Shown here: positions 22,338 through 33,760 of the stretch, in pieces
How the letters are laid out: each line of letters opens with the position of its first letter
How positions within the stretch are numbered: the stretch's first letter is position 1
Assembly: GCA_020744425.1 (NCBI GenBank)
Contig: JAGMUV010000050.1
Coordinates: forward strand, 1-64,000
Length of the DNA: 64,000 bases
DNA from: Dactylonectria macrodidyma
Taxonomy: Eukaryota; Ascomycota; Sordariomycetes; Hypocreales; Nectriaceae
Direction of reading: 5' to 3'
Program-made: the position numbers and the translations under genes
The notes under the pieces: generated by a model
What the model was told of the DNA's origin: nothing
What the model saw: only the letters and a program-made list of their open reading frames with translations
Databases searched by the model: none

Positions 22338-22812
22338 ATGCAGAACATAGCGACGAGCGACAATAATAAACCATAGCTGGCCAAAGGGGTCAAGGACAAA
22401 TTAGTAGGTCTAAACCCTAAAGCAATCAAAGAAATATCTAAATACTTTGAAGCTAAAGCCTTTACCCATTCACCAGTTACCTCACCGCAATTACCGACGA
22501 ATGCACTCACAGAGGCCAATCTATTACGATTAATGGAGTTAATTAGTGGTAGATTTTATAGAGAGGACGAATTCTAGCAGACAACCAAAGCTATTTAAAA
22601 GATAAAAGAGGCATTAAAGACGCTGAACCTTTAAAGTCGTCATTTACATGCCCATTCCTAAAGAAAGACCCCATCAAATACCGCTGTTATTGTGTGAAGA
22701 CGCTGAAGGAAATTCGGAACGTCAAGCATCATCTAGACCGACGACACACGCCAGGCCGATATTGTTAGTACTGCTTCATGACTGGCTTTGCGGATCAACG
22801 GAGGATCTACCT
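22338..22812 (+). pseudogene. Decayed gene with fungal C2H2-like zinc-finger module
   Basis: Two pieces of coherent protein are visible. The first (22338 to about 22577) reads through one internal TAG into LAKGVKDKLVGLNPKAIKEI and ends at a stop. The second (about 22635-22800) reads TCPFLKKDPIKYRCYCVKTL and then VKHHLDRRHTPGRYC, followed by TAG and YCFMTGFADQ. That is the CPF-x-K...VK-x-HL-x-RRH...YC-x-x-C module common in fungal proteins of unknown role. Stops, frame changes and AT-rich sequence show a dead gene. Confidence 0.5.
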
Positions 22813-23947
22813 TACTACTGCCTAAAGTACGCCTCATTCAAAATGGACCTTAGTATCCGCAATGTGGCTGATATGATGGCCTCGCTTCACCCCTATCAGC
22901 CATCCCTTCTCCCTGCACCTGGTGGGTCGAATACGGAGTCGGAGATAGCGACACACCCAATTCTCAGGAGTGTCCGGGGCCGGGCGGCTTGCATGAAGGT
23001 GATTGCGTACTGCACAGATGATGTTGTGGGCTGCTTAGCCTGGCGAGGCAGCTTAGAGATACAAAGAGGGATATTGTCTCAAGCGGAAAGGATCCGAACA
23101 TGATGACGTTCGATACAATGAGTTAGTATCCACGAGATAGCCAAGCCTCCTCTCGTAGCTATTTTGTTTGCATCCCGAGCCCATTAATGACAGCAACTTC
23201 GCCACAAGCTGATCTAGGAATCCTTGGCGTAAGGCAGTATCTAGGCACGACCCCTGAACTGGCTGAACCAACTAAAAAATACTTCACCCCCCATGACTCC
23301 TATCACACCTCGGTTGGCATGACCTTGTTAGCGTTGCTCTGGCCCGTCGGTCTCTCCGTACTGCTGGCTCGTCAGGCAACTTTGGTGACCCCTCTAATAA
23401 TTCTGTCCGTGAGGGTGAGAGCTACTGATACTAGCACAGCCGCCCCCTGAGGCCCCAAGGAGCAGAAGGGAAACCCCCCATCGACCGCACCGGAACCCGT
23501 TCCATCGTCACCCAGACGCTACCATCAGTGGAAAGTGGGGAGATCGCTGCACCTGACTCTTTGTGAGGGGCATTTTCCAAAGCTGGATTTGGTTTGAGGG
23601 ACCGTTAAGAGAGGTTTCAACGCTGACGATGCAAGTTCAAGTAACGGGAACTCTCGTATAGTTTCAGGAATCATTCGGACAGCCAGGCGGGACTCAGCCC
23701 TCAACGGATCAAAAATCCCGCAGGAAGGTCTTCGTGATGACCTGCTAGTCACACATAGCCACTAAGGTCGCTACAGGACACTTCTCCGAGCTACTGCTGT
23801 ATCTTCTGGGACACGTAACACAACAGCTCCTATTCGGGCTACTAATTCATGTTCCCAATGTCACGGGGGGAGAAAAACCGCCATAGTTGGCTACCATTGA
23901 TCAGGTTACAGATTGTTTTCGGTTCTATTGTACATGACTGCTCTATT
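22813..23947. other. Intergenic, nothing recognised
   Basis: Further decayed coding sequence from the gene upstream could continue here, but I cannot support it. Confidence 0.35.
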
Positions 23948-24790
23948 CTATAACAAATCAGAAATTGTGCGGAATGATTTCCAGGGATGGGATTGATCAT
24001 TCAAGTGAGAATGTGGTCCGCGAATCAAGCACCAGCTGTACTTGGCACCGGGGTATTCTGTATCATACTCTCTATGATTGCATTGAAGTATACCAGTTTT
24101 TACGTCACAAGGAACTTTTCGAGTCTCCTTCTCCTCGTCGGTTAGAGGGAGATGCTCGAGATGACGGAGTGCCTCATGACGGGATTGACGGCATACAGAA
24201 AGTGCAACTGGCAGCGTCGGTTGGATGCGAAGTCCAGGTTTCTCTGAGTGCTTGATTCGAGTAATTTGATGCGTAGGGATAGTATGGAGCCAAATGATGA
24301 TTTGGACCTCTGTAGGCAGTCGAATAAATTGTGGAAAGTGTTCTCTAGCATGATTCATTTGCTTCTCATCGGTTATTGGTGATGAGTCTTGAGATGATGC
24401 TGCTGGATGAAAAGAGGCATCACTATAAAGCTCTCCAACCTCCCCAATGAAAGGCCTAATGAATATGTATTGTAGCCAGTACTTTTGGGGAATACGCAAG
24501 ACTCGATGATCAAATTGTTGATGACGGAGAAAGTCATCACGTATCTGAGCAAATCGAATCCTGACCAATTCGTATTCTGACTCATCCCCCACTCGTACTG
24601 CCATGTGATAGTCACTCCCGGGTATCGTCAAACAGATTTCCAATCCGTCGTAACGGCTTCGATTGAAAGGCAGTACGTCGACCAAAGCATGGAGTGACTC
24701 CGGGAGTTCTGCGTTCGCTGGCGTCCACTTGGATATTCGAGTACTTGGTGGTGGGTTCTGGATGGTGAAGTTGGTTCTGGGAAGTGCCAT
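23948..24790 (-). CDS. 2EXR-domain protein
   Basis: 280-residue intronless frame starting at ATG 24790. The C-terminal half carries the 2EXR module: FPQFIRLPTEVQIIIWLHTI, then a hydrophobic strand and LSVCRQSRHEALRHLE. This domain is abundant in filamentous fungi and its biochemical role is not established. The N-terminal 150 residues are not recognised. The frame is intact, so it is probably a live gene. Confidence 0.65.
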   Translation of the reverse strand: MALPRTNFTIQNPPPSTRISKWTPANAELPESLHALVDVLPFNRSRYDGLEICLTIPGSDYHMAVRVGDESEYELVRIRFAQIRDDFLRHQQFDHRVLRIPQKYWLQYIFIRPFIGEVGELYSDASFHPAASSQDSSPITDEKQMNHAREHFPQFIRLPTEVQIIIWLHTIPTHQITRIKHSEKPGLRIQPTLPVALSVCRQSRHEALRHLEHLPLTDEEKETRKVPCDVKTGILQCNHREYDTEYPGAKYSWCLIRGPHSHLNDQSHPWKSFRTISDLL

Positions 24791-26323
24791 TTTGATTTCG
24801 AAATGGCCCTATGATAGCGAATAAGGATAAAAAAAATTAGGGACTAATACTCTTAGCTGCTCGTACCTTAGGGTACGTATGGTTGGAAGTAATGTCCCCT
24901 TAAATGCCTTCTTGAGTTTGGTATTTATACCGCTGGTTGTGGATGGGCTAGGCACCAACGCCGATATCAATAAGCTAGAATATTAGGAGCCTTGAAATAT
25001 GCCTTGCACAATCCACGAACCATCTAAACCCCGCAGGGTGCAGGGCACCGAATCTCGAATCCCATGGCCTCTCCTAGCTTTTGCGGCTAAAGTCGCAAGT
25101 CGCCCGCCTTGATTGATCAGAGGCGCGGTCGAGTGCAGCTACCATCTTCTCTACGACTTCACATCTACTAACCGGCCTGAATCCCACTTCTTCTTGGCCA
25201 CATTGACTAACACATGCAGCTTCCTGTACTACAAAAGTACCCCAACAATACTTCATGACCACCGTGAGTCACATATGGCCGCTCGGATCTTCTCCGAGGT
25301 GGTGCTGCGGTGTCTGTTGGCTGGGTATGCACCGGCGGCCGCCTCGGGCTTTACTCTAAGAGCACACTGAGAGAACAGGGACGGCACTCCCTTTTACCCT
25401 GCATAGGACTTGTAATTTCAGTACCTTGTGATGTTGATGCATGCTTAGCCGGGGGGTGGGGGTGTGTGTGGTGAAGTGGTGGAGTAGGGGAGTAGGGGAG
25501 TAGAAAGTGTGCCATACTATCACAGATCCCACCCCTGACAAGCAGAATGATTCAATGACGCCGCCGGAGCTAAGTCATAGATTAGTGATTACAAGCCTAA
25601 CCCCTATCATATCGATCGAGGCGTGGCAGAAATCATAGGGGAGAATAATTTCTCCGCTAGTTTGGAGGTCGGTGGTGTGTCTGGATATTGCCTTACCGGT
25701 ATGCCCAAGGATGTTGGACCTGCTTCAGCAGTGAGAATGTCGTCATCAACAGGCTCGGCATGCAAAAAAAGAGAAAGAAAAAAAGGCTTTAGGAGGACGT
25801 TTGGCCACCTTGCGGGCGCTACCTCGTTACATTCAGTAATATCGTCATGTCAGGGTCCTTTTCTTGCGGGGAAATATCCCCTCTTTGTGTCTCTTTGCTG
25901 CCTGGCCAGGTGTGGCTATGTAACCGGGCTGAGACAGCCTCCTCTTAGTTCACACACACCATTACTGCCGAAGCACGCCCCTGACAGCATCATCCAACGC
26001 GTCTCAAATAGGTATTTAACCCTTCATTCGCTCCGACCCTCCCAGCGAAGCACCTGTTTCCGCGAAAGCATTTCTTCACATCAAGTCCTTATTTTCATCT
26101 CTTGAAGCCCATCGAAAACTAATTCTTCATCGATCTTCACCAGCCAAGATACGCTCTAGTCTCAATCCTACTTCCTCGGCAGTCTCCCACACAAAGTCAA
26201 ACAACTCGACCGGACAAAGTCGGTGGTTCATCACAGTTTGTTACCTCTCCGTCTCTCCTTACGCCGCTCGACTCACCATAGTCAGGATTTCTACCGCACA
26301 ATAAGAACCCGACGCCATCCAAC
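24791..26323. other. Intergenic, 5' leader of the following gene at its end
   Basis: No gene is supported. The last 200 bases are CT-rich on the plus strand, as is usual upstream of fungal start codons. Confidence 0.4.
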
Positions 26324-26764
26324 ATGGTTTTCTTCCGCCGTCTAGAAGGAGGGCCTTGCTGCGATGAGCATCGTGAGCATGTTGAGGAGTGCAACTGTTC
26401 CTACTGCACCAAACCCACCAACGGCAAAATCCTAGAAATCACCTGGGGCGCCGTTACACACACCCGTCCATATTACTACGATGATAAGGAATTTGGCGAG
26501 CGTGTCAGGCAGTGCCTGGACTCGCGTCTGATGGAGGATCCGCGATGTGGATTAATCAGAGGGCGCCGCCCTTACAAGATGTACAGAAAGATTAAGCGGG
26601 ATCCTATTGACCTTGCCATCCTTTATACCATCTGCATTGTTTTTAAAAAGGATCCTGGGTGGAGACGACTGTGGGAGAAAGTTACCCACACAGTCACGGG
26701 GGAGTGTCTTTTGCCCATCCACCCCAAAACGATCCATTTTAAATACACTAGCAATCTACACTAG
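26324..26764 (+). CDS. Small orphan protein, function unknown
   Basis: 146 residues, ATG at 26324 after a pyrimidine-rich leader. A Cys/His-rich N-terminus (CCDEHREHVEECNCSYC) could bind metal. The rest is charged and basic with no signal peptide or membrane helix. I recognise no family. Composition and leader favour a real gene. Confidence 0.5.
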   Translation: MVFFRRLEGGPCCDEHREHVEECNCSYCTKPTNGKILEITWGAVTHTRPYYYDDKEFGERVRQCLDSRLMEDPRCGLIRGRRPYKMYRKIKRDPIDLAILYTICIVFKKDPGWRRLWEKVTHTVTGECLLPIHPKTIHFKYTSNLH

Positions 26765-28105
26765 TAATCTTCCTGGTATTTGAAATAAGTAAGGGGTGCT
26801 TTAAGATTCTAGTGTTACTTTTACGGGATGAAAGGGAGTTTGGAAAGGTTTAGTGAATCGAGACCCGCAATGAAGTCCCGTGCACAGAACAGACCGACCC
26901 GCCGACAGCTCACATAGACGATGGGGGAAAACTAAGCTGAATACTACCTGGAACGAATCACTGGGGACTTACATAACTTCGGGGTGTTTTTTTATTTTGC
27001 ACTTGAACCATATCTCTTTTCTGAATACCACATAAGCTGTTTTTTAAATATAAATGTACATTGCCCTTAGGCAACGGTTCTCTTCTCACTGCCTAATATG
27101 ATCTTATCTGCTGCACTAGTGAGGCTATCGTTCTCAAGGACTCACTCTAAATACAAATCTCCAGGTCATGTAAAACCTGAGCACAGTTCTTATCATGGTT
27201 TTGAAAGCTTATTCACAGGAGCCTAGAACAAAGTAACCATAATCCAGGCCTAAGTGCGTCCACACAGACCGCTTAGATCCACGCGTATCTTTGTTTAGCC
27301 ACCGGCAGTAAGTTGCCTGCCCCCACATCAGCCGGCCATCCAACGAATATCCCCGCTACTGTACGAAGATGTAGTCCTCAAGGGCAGAACAAGATAGGAC
27401 CGCCGCTGTAGTCCTCGCTTTCCTTGACGGAGGACCCATTGGGCTTGTCTTGACGAGATCTGACAACGAGGTCTACTGAATTCCATAGCAATGCTTGTGT
27501 AGTGTTTAGTCTTAGAAGTTCCTCATCTATAAGAGGAAGTTTCAGTCGTCTAGTTACAATAAAAGATCCCCACTCCATTTTTTTTCAACGAGAGAGGGGG
27601 GCTATCAATTGAGAGAATAAGAGCCATACTAGGGTTCGCTACCGTACACCAGGAATGACAAATTCTTGATAACCCTCCGCAGAGGGTTGAGGAAGCTTGT
27701 CTATGAGCTACAGGGACCACTGCGGACAAACAAGTCTGAACAATGAGTTAAGGAAAAATAAGAATATCCTAAACCAAGGCTCTTTTAAGCGGGCGACCCG
27801 TGACGAATAAGAAGCAGGCCGATCTTGGACGGCTCATGGCGAGCCAAGGTGAATGAGTAGAGAAATCGGGCCAAGTAGGTTCATCCCGCTTTAGCCTCTT
27901 GAATGTAACGGATCACGATAGCGGAAATCTGAGATGAGTGCAACTAAATTGCCAGCTAGAGGATGGGTCTCTCGGATTCTGTCGTGAGCAAACCTATGAA
28001 GTATGATCCACGCCAAGATCCCCACGAGTTCATTGATTCCACACAATTCGGTCCAAGTTTACTTGACACCTGACGCCTCATAACCCCTTCCATATATCTT
28101 CCAAC
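26765..28105. other. Intergenic, nothing recognised
   Basis: AT-rich, no coding character and no paired repeats noticed. Confidence 0.4.
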
Positions 28106-28621
28106 ATGGCAATGCTACTCGTTCGTTTCGAGTTGGTCTATTTATTAATCACAATTCAAGCCACGCTCAGTTTCGCAGAGCCAGATACCCTACAGCGGTA
28201 TCAGCTCAAGTCCCTAGGAGATAACGGCAGGTGCTTCAACATTGTGCATTTTGCCAACTAGTAGGCTACTCAGCCGTGGGCATCATATTATGCAGTTAGG
28301 GCTAATTAACAGAATACCAATCATAGGGGCCTCTACCCAAGACAGAGCGGCTACCATGGCCGCCCGGTCTCACGCCTGACGGGCGCCCCTTATACTTTTG
28401 AGGCTGTGGAGGCAGATGGTACAGCGTACGGACTCATCGGCGGTCCAATCTCGTCAACGGAGTTTGCCGCGATTACTAGCAAGGTCAGTACGCGAGCCGC
28501 TTGTACCCGGTCCAGTGTGTCCAACAACCAAGGTAAGGTAAGGATTTTATTTCGCCCGGGGGGACACACCCCAGAGGGCCTTTGCGCTAAGCTATTTTCG
28601 TTTCATACAGTTCTTCCATAA
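28106..28621 (+). CDS. Candidate small secreted protein
   Basis: Inferred exons 28106-28243, 28313-28532 and 28611-28621. The introns are 69 nt (GTGCAT...TTAACAG) and 78 nt (GTAAGG...ATACAG). The phases fit and give 122 residues. The first residues form a signal peptide (MAMLLVRFELVYLLITIQAT...SFA). The mature part contains YHGRPVSRLTGAPYTFEAVE and ends in a very short last exon encoding only Leu-Pro-stop after a split Val codon. Only two cysteines are present. No family recognised; size and signal make it effector-like, which is inference. An alternative donor at 28230 is possible. Confidence 0.4.
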
Positions 28622-28804
28622 TCACCCGAAGCCCCAAAATTTCACTTTTACTAACTGGTCCAATCTGGTGTATATGTCGTGACAGGCCTGCTTGAAGGCC
28701 AATTTCCCCAAGTGTTCAGCATCCTATCCTCAGCAGCTGAAACCAAGTTACTTGACTTGGTTGGTTGGGATTGGTTGATTACGTAACAACCAAGTAAAGT
28801 AAAG
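28622..28804. other. Subterminal region of an hAT-like remnant
   Basis: Contains repeated short motifs such as ACTTGACTTGG and CAACCAAGTAAAG. These recur, some inverted, at 29725-29840 beyond the following gene. They look like transposase-binding repeats, but exact termini and target duplication were not found. Confidence 0.4.
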
Positions 28805-29683
28805 ATGGTCTTCAACCAAGCAAAGCAAGACCCTTTCGCTTACTCGGGGTTACTTGACTTACTCGACTACATTTCCGTTTTAGGCAAGGCGTTGCGAAAC
28901 CCCCTTTTTCTGTTGGTTGCGACAGGAGGCTGCAGCCCGATCAATTTGTCCACGTCTTTTTGCTGCCAGAAAGTCTCGCACAGTCCAAATCCCAAGTCAA
29001 TAATACCTTCATATCCAATGTTTCAGCCTCGGGGAAGGTTCGTAAAGGCTACACCCCCTAGGACTCCCTCTGAGCCGATCGATTCTGCTCAGTCCAGTAC
29101 CCCTAGCTCCGTCTCAACTCCAACGAGTGTGCCACTTCATGGTGCTTCTCCCGTAACCGTTTCCCACGAAAGAGAGGTGCCAAAAGCGTCTCAATGTCAT
29201 TTCCCTATCGAGTGGGACAAAATCCGTTACGATGGGAAGCCAGTGCCATCCATCCGATATCGTCAGCCTCATAAGCGCGCCATCAACTCCAAATCCCAAC
29301 CCTCAGCAATCTACAGACACGGCGCACAGCTTACAACGGACGGAGACAATAAGTACGGGCTCTGCAAATACTGCCACGTTAGTGGCCATCACAATACTGC
29401 ACTCTTTGCCAGTGAGAGCACGACCAGCATTATATACCATCTGAAACATCAGCTGGATGTTGAGGATCCTCTGGAGTGGTGGGTTCGCCATACATCTGAC
29501 TACCCCATCCTGTCCAAGATGGCGTTTGACTTGTTCAGTTGCCCAGCAATGAGCGCCGAGTGTGAACGCGTTTTCTCACAGACAAAGAAGGTCATTATAG
29601 ATGAACGAAATCGGCTTAATTCGGACACTGTAGCAGCGATTGAATGCCAAAAGCACCTGCTTCGAAGCGGTATGTTAGCATAG
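28805..29683 (+). pseudogene. hAT transposase deletion derivative: zinc finger joined to dimerisation domain
   Basis: An open frame of 292 residues. The middle carries a BED-type finger-like segment (YGLCKYCHVSGHHN...YHLKHQ). Immediately after come the characteristic hAT C-terminal dimerisation residues (YPILSKMAFDLFSCPAMSAE followed by CERVFSQTKKVIIDERNRL). The whole RNase H-like catalytic core that should separate them is absent, although the frame remains open. This is an internally deleted, non-catalytic hAT gene; such a product could still bind ends or dimerise. Confidence 0.7.
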
Positions 29684-29839
29684 ATCTACCACCGGAGCCA
29701 CATAAGGAATGGAAAATAGTCGAGTAATGTCAACCAACCAAGCAAAGCAAGCCTCTCTACCGAGTAAACCAAGTAAAGCAAGGGGGTCCCATCAACCAAG
29801 TCAAGTAGAGGGTCCAAATTTTGCTTTACTTGGTTGATG

Positions 29840-29985
29840 GACACACTGACCCGGTCTGCAGTCACACTGTTGAAGGACTGGGACTTCAGGGGCATTGGCA
29901 TCGACTGGGACCTTCCAGGTAACGACGATGACGCCGCTCACATTATCCTCCGCTTGGAAGCTGTCTTGGGCGATCCAGACTCAGC
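29840..29985 (+). pseudogene. GH18 chitinase fragment
   Basis: About 45 residues: LTRSAVTLLKDWDFRGIGIDWDLPGNDD..., matching the strand and catalytic DxxDxDxE region of GH18 chitinases. The usual DGIDIDWE appears as RGIGIDWD, so the catalytic acid (Glu) is Asp and other acidic positions are lost. It is cut off on both sides, by hAT-like sequence on the left and the LINE on the right. Non-functional. Confidence 0.55.
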
Positions 29986-30143
29986 TCCCTCACTGCCACA
30001 TTGCGGCTGCATACCGGTAGTGGGTTTGCGCCAAGACAACAAGAGAGCTAGCCACGCCACAAAGTCCAGCGACGTCTTTCGGCTGTATGTGTAGTTGAAC
30101 AGGGCTGTATTTCTGTTGAAGTCGGGTCTTATATATCGGCTTT

Positions 30144-32393
30144 TTAACCCGGCCTGGGGGCTGGGACAGTAACCCTAGCTGTAAGCGGGTGCCTGGGATC
30201 CAGGGACTGGAGCCGGGCTGCGTGCCGTAGGCGTATAGCTTCCAGCAGCTGGTCAACTGGTGGGATGCCGCTGTCACGATACAGGGCGGCCACAGGGGTC
30301 GTCTTCCAGGTTGGGAGGATGCTGTGGATGCCGATATGTAAGACGCTTTTAAGGCGGTCGAGAAGGTGGTCGATCCTTGTCGAGACCTGGAGCCCTTCTC
30401 TTTGTGATCGTAACGGCGGCGCTGTCTTCTCCACGCGTGATTTAAACGATAGCTTCTTATCCAGCCAGACGCCTAGCCAGCGCAGGAAAAGGATCGGCGA
30501 GACGGGCGAGCCTTGAGGGAGGCCGCATTTTAAGGCAGATAGAGGCGTAACCGCATCTTGGAAATGGACCCGGGCTGACCAGCGGACCAGCGGGTCAGGC
30601 TAGCTCTGTTGACGGAGGCGCAGCAAAGGTCGGTTCCGCAGGACTGTATCAAAGGCGCCCTGTACGTCCATCGTAACAAGGGTCGCAACGAGCCCTCGCG
30701 CGAGGACAGCTTCGATGTCGTGCACCAGGGCGGCGATGATGTCCACAGCAGACCTCTTCGTCAGGGCCCTGGCAAAGTTCTCATGCAGGACCTTCCGATC
30801 GATCGCAACAAAGGCGAGGCGTCTCGCGACCAGCCTCCCTAATCCCTTGCCAAGGCAACATAATAGAGAGATTGGTCTCCAAGCGCGTGAGGAAGAAAGA
30901 TCTCTCTTTTCGGGCTTGGGGATTATAATAACCTCTGCGCCTTTAAACGCCTTCGGGTGGTGCCCCAAGCAGAGACACCTCTCGTGGAGCCACTGGATGC
31001 ATTCGCCGATAACCGGCCAGCAGGTCCGGGTAATCGCTGTGGTCACACTATTTGCGCCAGGAGATGTGTTTCCGGTCTTCGTCGTCACATCTTCCGCTTC
31101 CTCAGCTGAGATTAGCGTAAAGAAGGGAAGGTTAGGGCGTCGGTTATCGGGGCCCACGGATCCCTCAATATCGTCCCCTGCGTCTAGCCGCTCGAGCGTA
31201 GCTTTACGGAGGGCATTTGCTTTATCCTCCTGTGTTTCGAAGACCTCGTCTCCGAGCTGGAGAGGCGGGGGCTGGAAGGCGCTTTGGGTACGGACGACCC
31301 AACCCGCGATACGGAAGATATCGGCGTTCGTAGTCGCATTGTTTGATAATATCCCGCCAAAAGTCGATTTTTGCCTTCTTAGCGACCTTACGGAAATCAT
31401 CTTTAGCCAGTAAAGCAGGCCCCATCTCCTCGGGGTCCTGTCTCGTAGCTGTTCGGTATTGCGCGTGCGCATTGGCGCAGACCTTTGTCCACCACGGCGC
31501 GGAGCGCCCGTTCCGTTGTAGGCAGCGGCCGACGACCTTGATTGGATCTTGTAAGAGCTGGAGCAGCTGGGTTGCTGCGTAGTCCAATTCCTCAGCTGTT
31601 ATTGCGGTTGTTGGCAGGAAGTCTTGTCCCTGTGAGACGACTTCGGCGAGCCGGGCTAGGTCGCCGGGGTCCGAGATCGGGATCCGGATCCGGCTGGGTT
31701 GCGGTGGGGCTGGCCGTTGGATTGGAAGAGAGATGCTAAGTGTTGTAGTCTGAGCAGCAGCCAGATGGTCCTCAACTCTAGCTTGTGCTGTGGGGATATT
31801 TGATATCGAGAGATCGAGTGTATTATTGTATTTATTAGTCGGTTGGTTCGGCTGGTTGAGGATGGCGAGATCGTTATCTTCAACCCAAGCTGCGATCCGG
31901 CCCCCTTGGTTCCGATGGGGCCCTGACTGCCAGAGCGTGTGCGAGGCGTTGAAGTCTCCGGCGATAAGGCAACGATTAGGGACTTCCCAGCTATTAAGGA
32001 AGTTGAGGGTCTCTAGTGTAGCCGGTTGACGATAGATATTAAGAAAGGAGATACCGCCAGCTCGTATTAGAAGGATATCTCGGGAAAGCGTAGGCTTGAG
32101 TTGGTCGGCGTTTAGCTTGCTACGGAGGGACACATAGGTCATGACCCTCGGGCGTGTGCTATTTCCAACCCAGGTTGATGTGGGGAGAAGGTTCGATATG
32201 CAGTGTGGTTCTTTGTCGTGCAGCGGTTATTCCGCGTGCTGGTCCAAGGCTCTTGGCGCATCACTACATCATATTCGCCTCTATCAGCAAGGGCTAGCGC
32301 ACAGTCGTGCGATGCCGAGTCCTTGCCGATGTTGGCTTGGAAGATGCGTAATGGTCTCTTGTCGGTGGTCTGTTGCGAAGGACGTCCTACCAT
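30144..32393 (-). pseudogene. LINE ORF2 remnant: endonuclease and reverse transcriptase
   Basis: The N-terminus (LRIFQANIGKDSASHDCALA; DVVMRQEPW) and the next frame (CLIAGDFNASHTLWQSGPHR) are the exonuclease-endonuclease-phosphatase domain of LINEs. Reverse transcriptase follows with VIIIPKPEKRDLSSSRAWRP (fingers), VTMDVQGAFDTVL (motif A) and GLPQGSPVSPILF (motif B). It then jumps to LRWLGVWLDKKLSFKSRVEK, which normally lies about 100 residues later. The motif with the two catalytic aspartates is therefore deleted. Frameshifts occur near 32140, 31300 and 30600. Confidence 0.75.
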
Positions 32394-32394
32394 G

Positions 32395-33760
32395 TAGGGG
32401 CATCAGGGGCTTGTCGTCTGCGCTTGTTCGGCGAGGGCGGGCGCGTCACTTCCGTAGGTCGTAGTGTCAGCGCGGCTGCAGCCACCTCCGGGTGGAGCTG
32501 GCGGAAGAGCCTTTCGCCGATTTCCCTGATCCCTCCCAAAGAGACGGAAGGGGTGCTTCGGCTGCTTTAGGAAGGAAATGAGCAATCTTTGTCGGTTGAG
32601 TGGGGTCGTCGTGACGGGAGGGGCGGCAGCTAACAGCCCGTAGACCTGTCTGAGCCTCCACTTCGTCCCTTAGGGCAGCTTCGTAATCCACGGTCTTTCC
32701 TAGTAGGTCCGTCAGGGACCTTGGGCATTCGGGGACCACGTAAGTGATCCATTTCGTCGCGAGCTCAACAGCATCAGCGCCTAGGGCCGGAGCCCAGCAG
32801 GCTTCTTCGTTGATGATCTTATTGCGGGATGTCGAGGTTCGCTGGGCGGATAGCCCAGCCGGTCTTGGTCCTGGATGCTTGCGGAATAGCGTCAAACTTG
32901 ATGCCTAGCTTGTCGGCTAAGTGGGTTCGTATTGCAAAAGGTTGCTTTTCCCAGGCAGGGGATTTCTCGTGGAGCCGTATGAAGACCCTAGGATCATCGT
33001 AGGCTACAGAGTTTTCTTGCTGCTGGTGTTCCTGTGGTCGTCTGGCCTGGGGGGGGCCAGGGGGTTGTCGTTGGGGGCCAGGGGCGGTCCCACGGACAGT
33101 TTGAAATTCGTCGTCGAGCGGCGCGGCGAGGCGTCTCGGGAGGTCAGCCGCGAGCGCAGAAGCGTATGATCGAACGGGATGTGAGGCTGCTGGCGGCTGG
33201 CTATCGCCATTCAGGGCATTTGCCCAATGGCTGAGGAAGCTCTGCGACATCTCTTGAGCAAAACAGAACATTCCTCCCGGTGGGAACCGCTTCGCTGTTT
33301 CGTCAAAGGCTGCGCAGAAGGTCCTGAAGACCTTCATTTTGTCATCTAGAATAGCCTGGCTTTCGACTGCGACTCCGGCTGCAGCTGCAGAGAGGTTGAT
33401 GGCGATAGCAGGCTCCGAGACCTTGCTGTGTTCGAAGACATCGCTGCTGGGGGGGGGGGGGGGGGGGGCTGTGAGGGCCGGGCTGTGAGCTGGGCTGAGG
33501 GCTGGGTTGAGGGCTGGGTTGAATAGGAAGGTCTAGTGCAGCTTCAAGCACACATCCTTCACGCTGATTTCGATAAAGGCCTCTTCTCCCAAGAGGACAG
33601 AGCCTGGCGCGGGCGTTGGAGTACTGACTTCGGGGATCATACCTTCGGAGATGTCATATTCGCTACCTTGAATGAGAGCAGCTCTCGCAATCTGAGGGAG
33701 GTGCAGAGGGGTTCGAGGCTCCAGATCAATGGGTATGGGGGCGTCTGGCACAGAGGCCAT
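32395..33760 (-). pseudogene. LINE ORF1 (gag-like) remnant
   Basis: Begins MASVPDAPIPIDLEPRTPLH at 33760, then a stop, a proline-rich segment beside a G20 run, and a basic segment (FAQEMSQSFLSHWANALNGD). A final part (EEACWAPALGADAVELATKW) resembles the middle of Tad-type ORF1 proteins. At least three frame changes. The expected CCHC knuckles near the end are not recognisable. Confidence 0.55.
33449..33468. repeat. G20 homopolymer
   Basis: Twenty consecutive G inside the LINE ORF1 remnant (C20 on the coding strand, in a proline-rich segment), followed by tandem GGGCTG(A/G)G units to about 33525. Homopolymer length may be an assembly artefact. Confidence 0.85.

Larger units (their letters stand above)
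29990..33760 (-). mobile_element. Degenerate Tad1-like LINE retrotransposon
   Basis: Two gene remnants on the minus strand in LINE order: a gag-like ORF1, then endonuclease plus reverse transcriptase. Frames are broken several times and the reverse transcriptase has lost its catalytic core. No poly-A or microsatellite 3' tail is obvious near 29990-30100; the right side runs into unassigned sequence near 33.8 kb. Not capable of autonomous movement. Confidence 0.75.

Noticed and set aside
25623..26105. 160-codon plus-strand frame
   Set aside because: Mixed composition, no motif, and it runs into the leader region of the gene at 26324.
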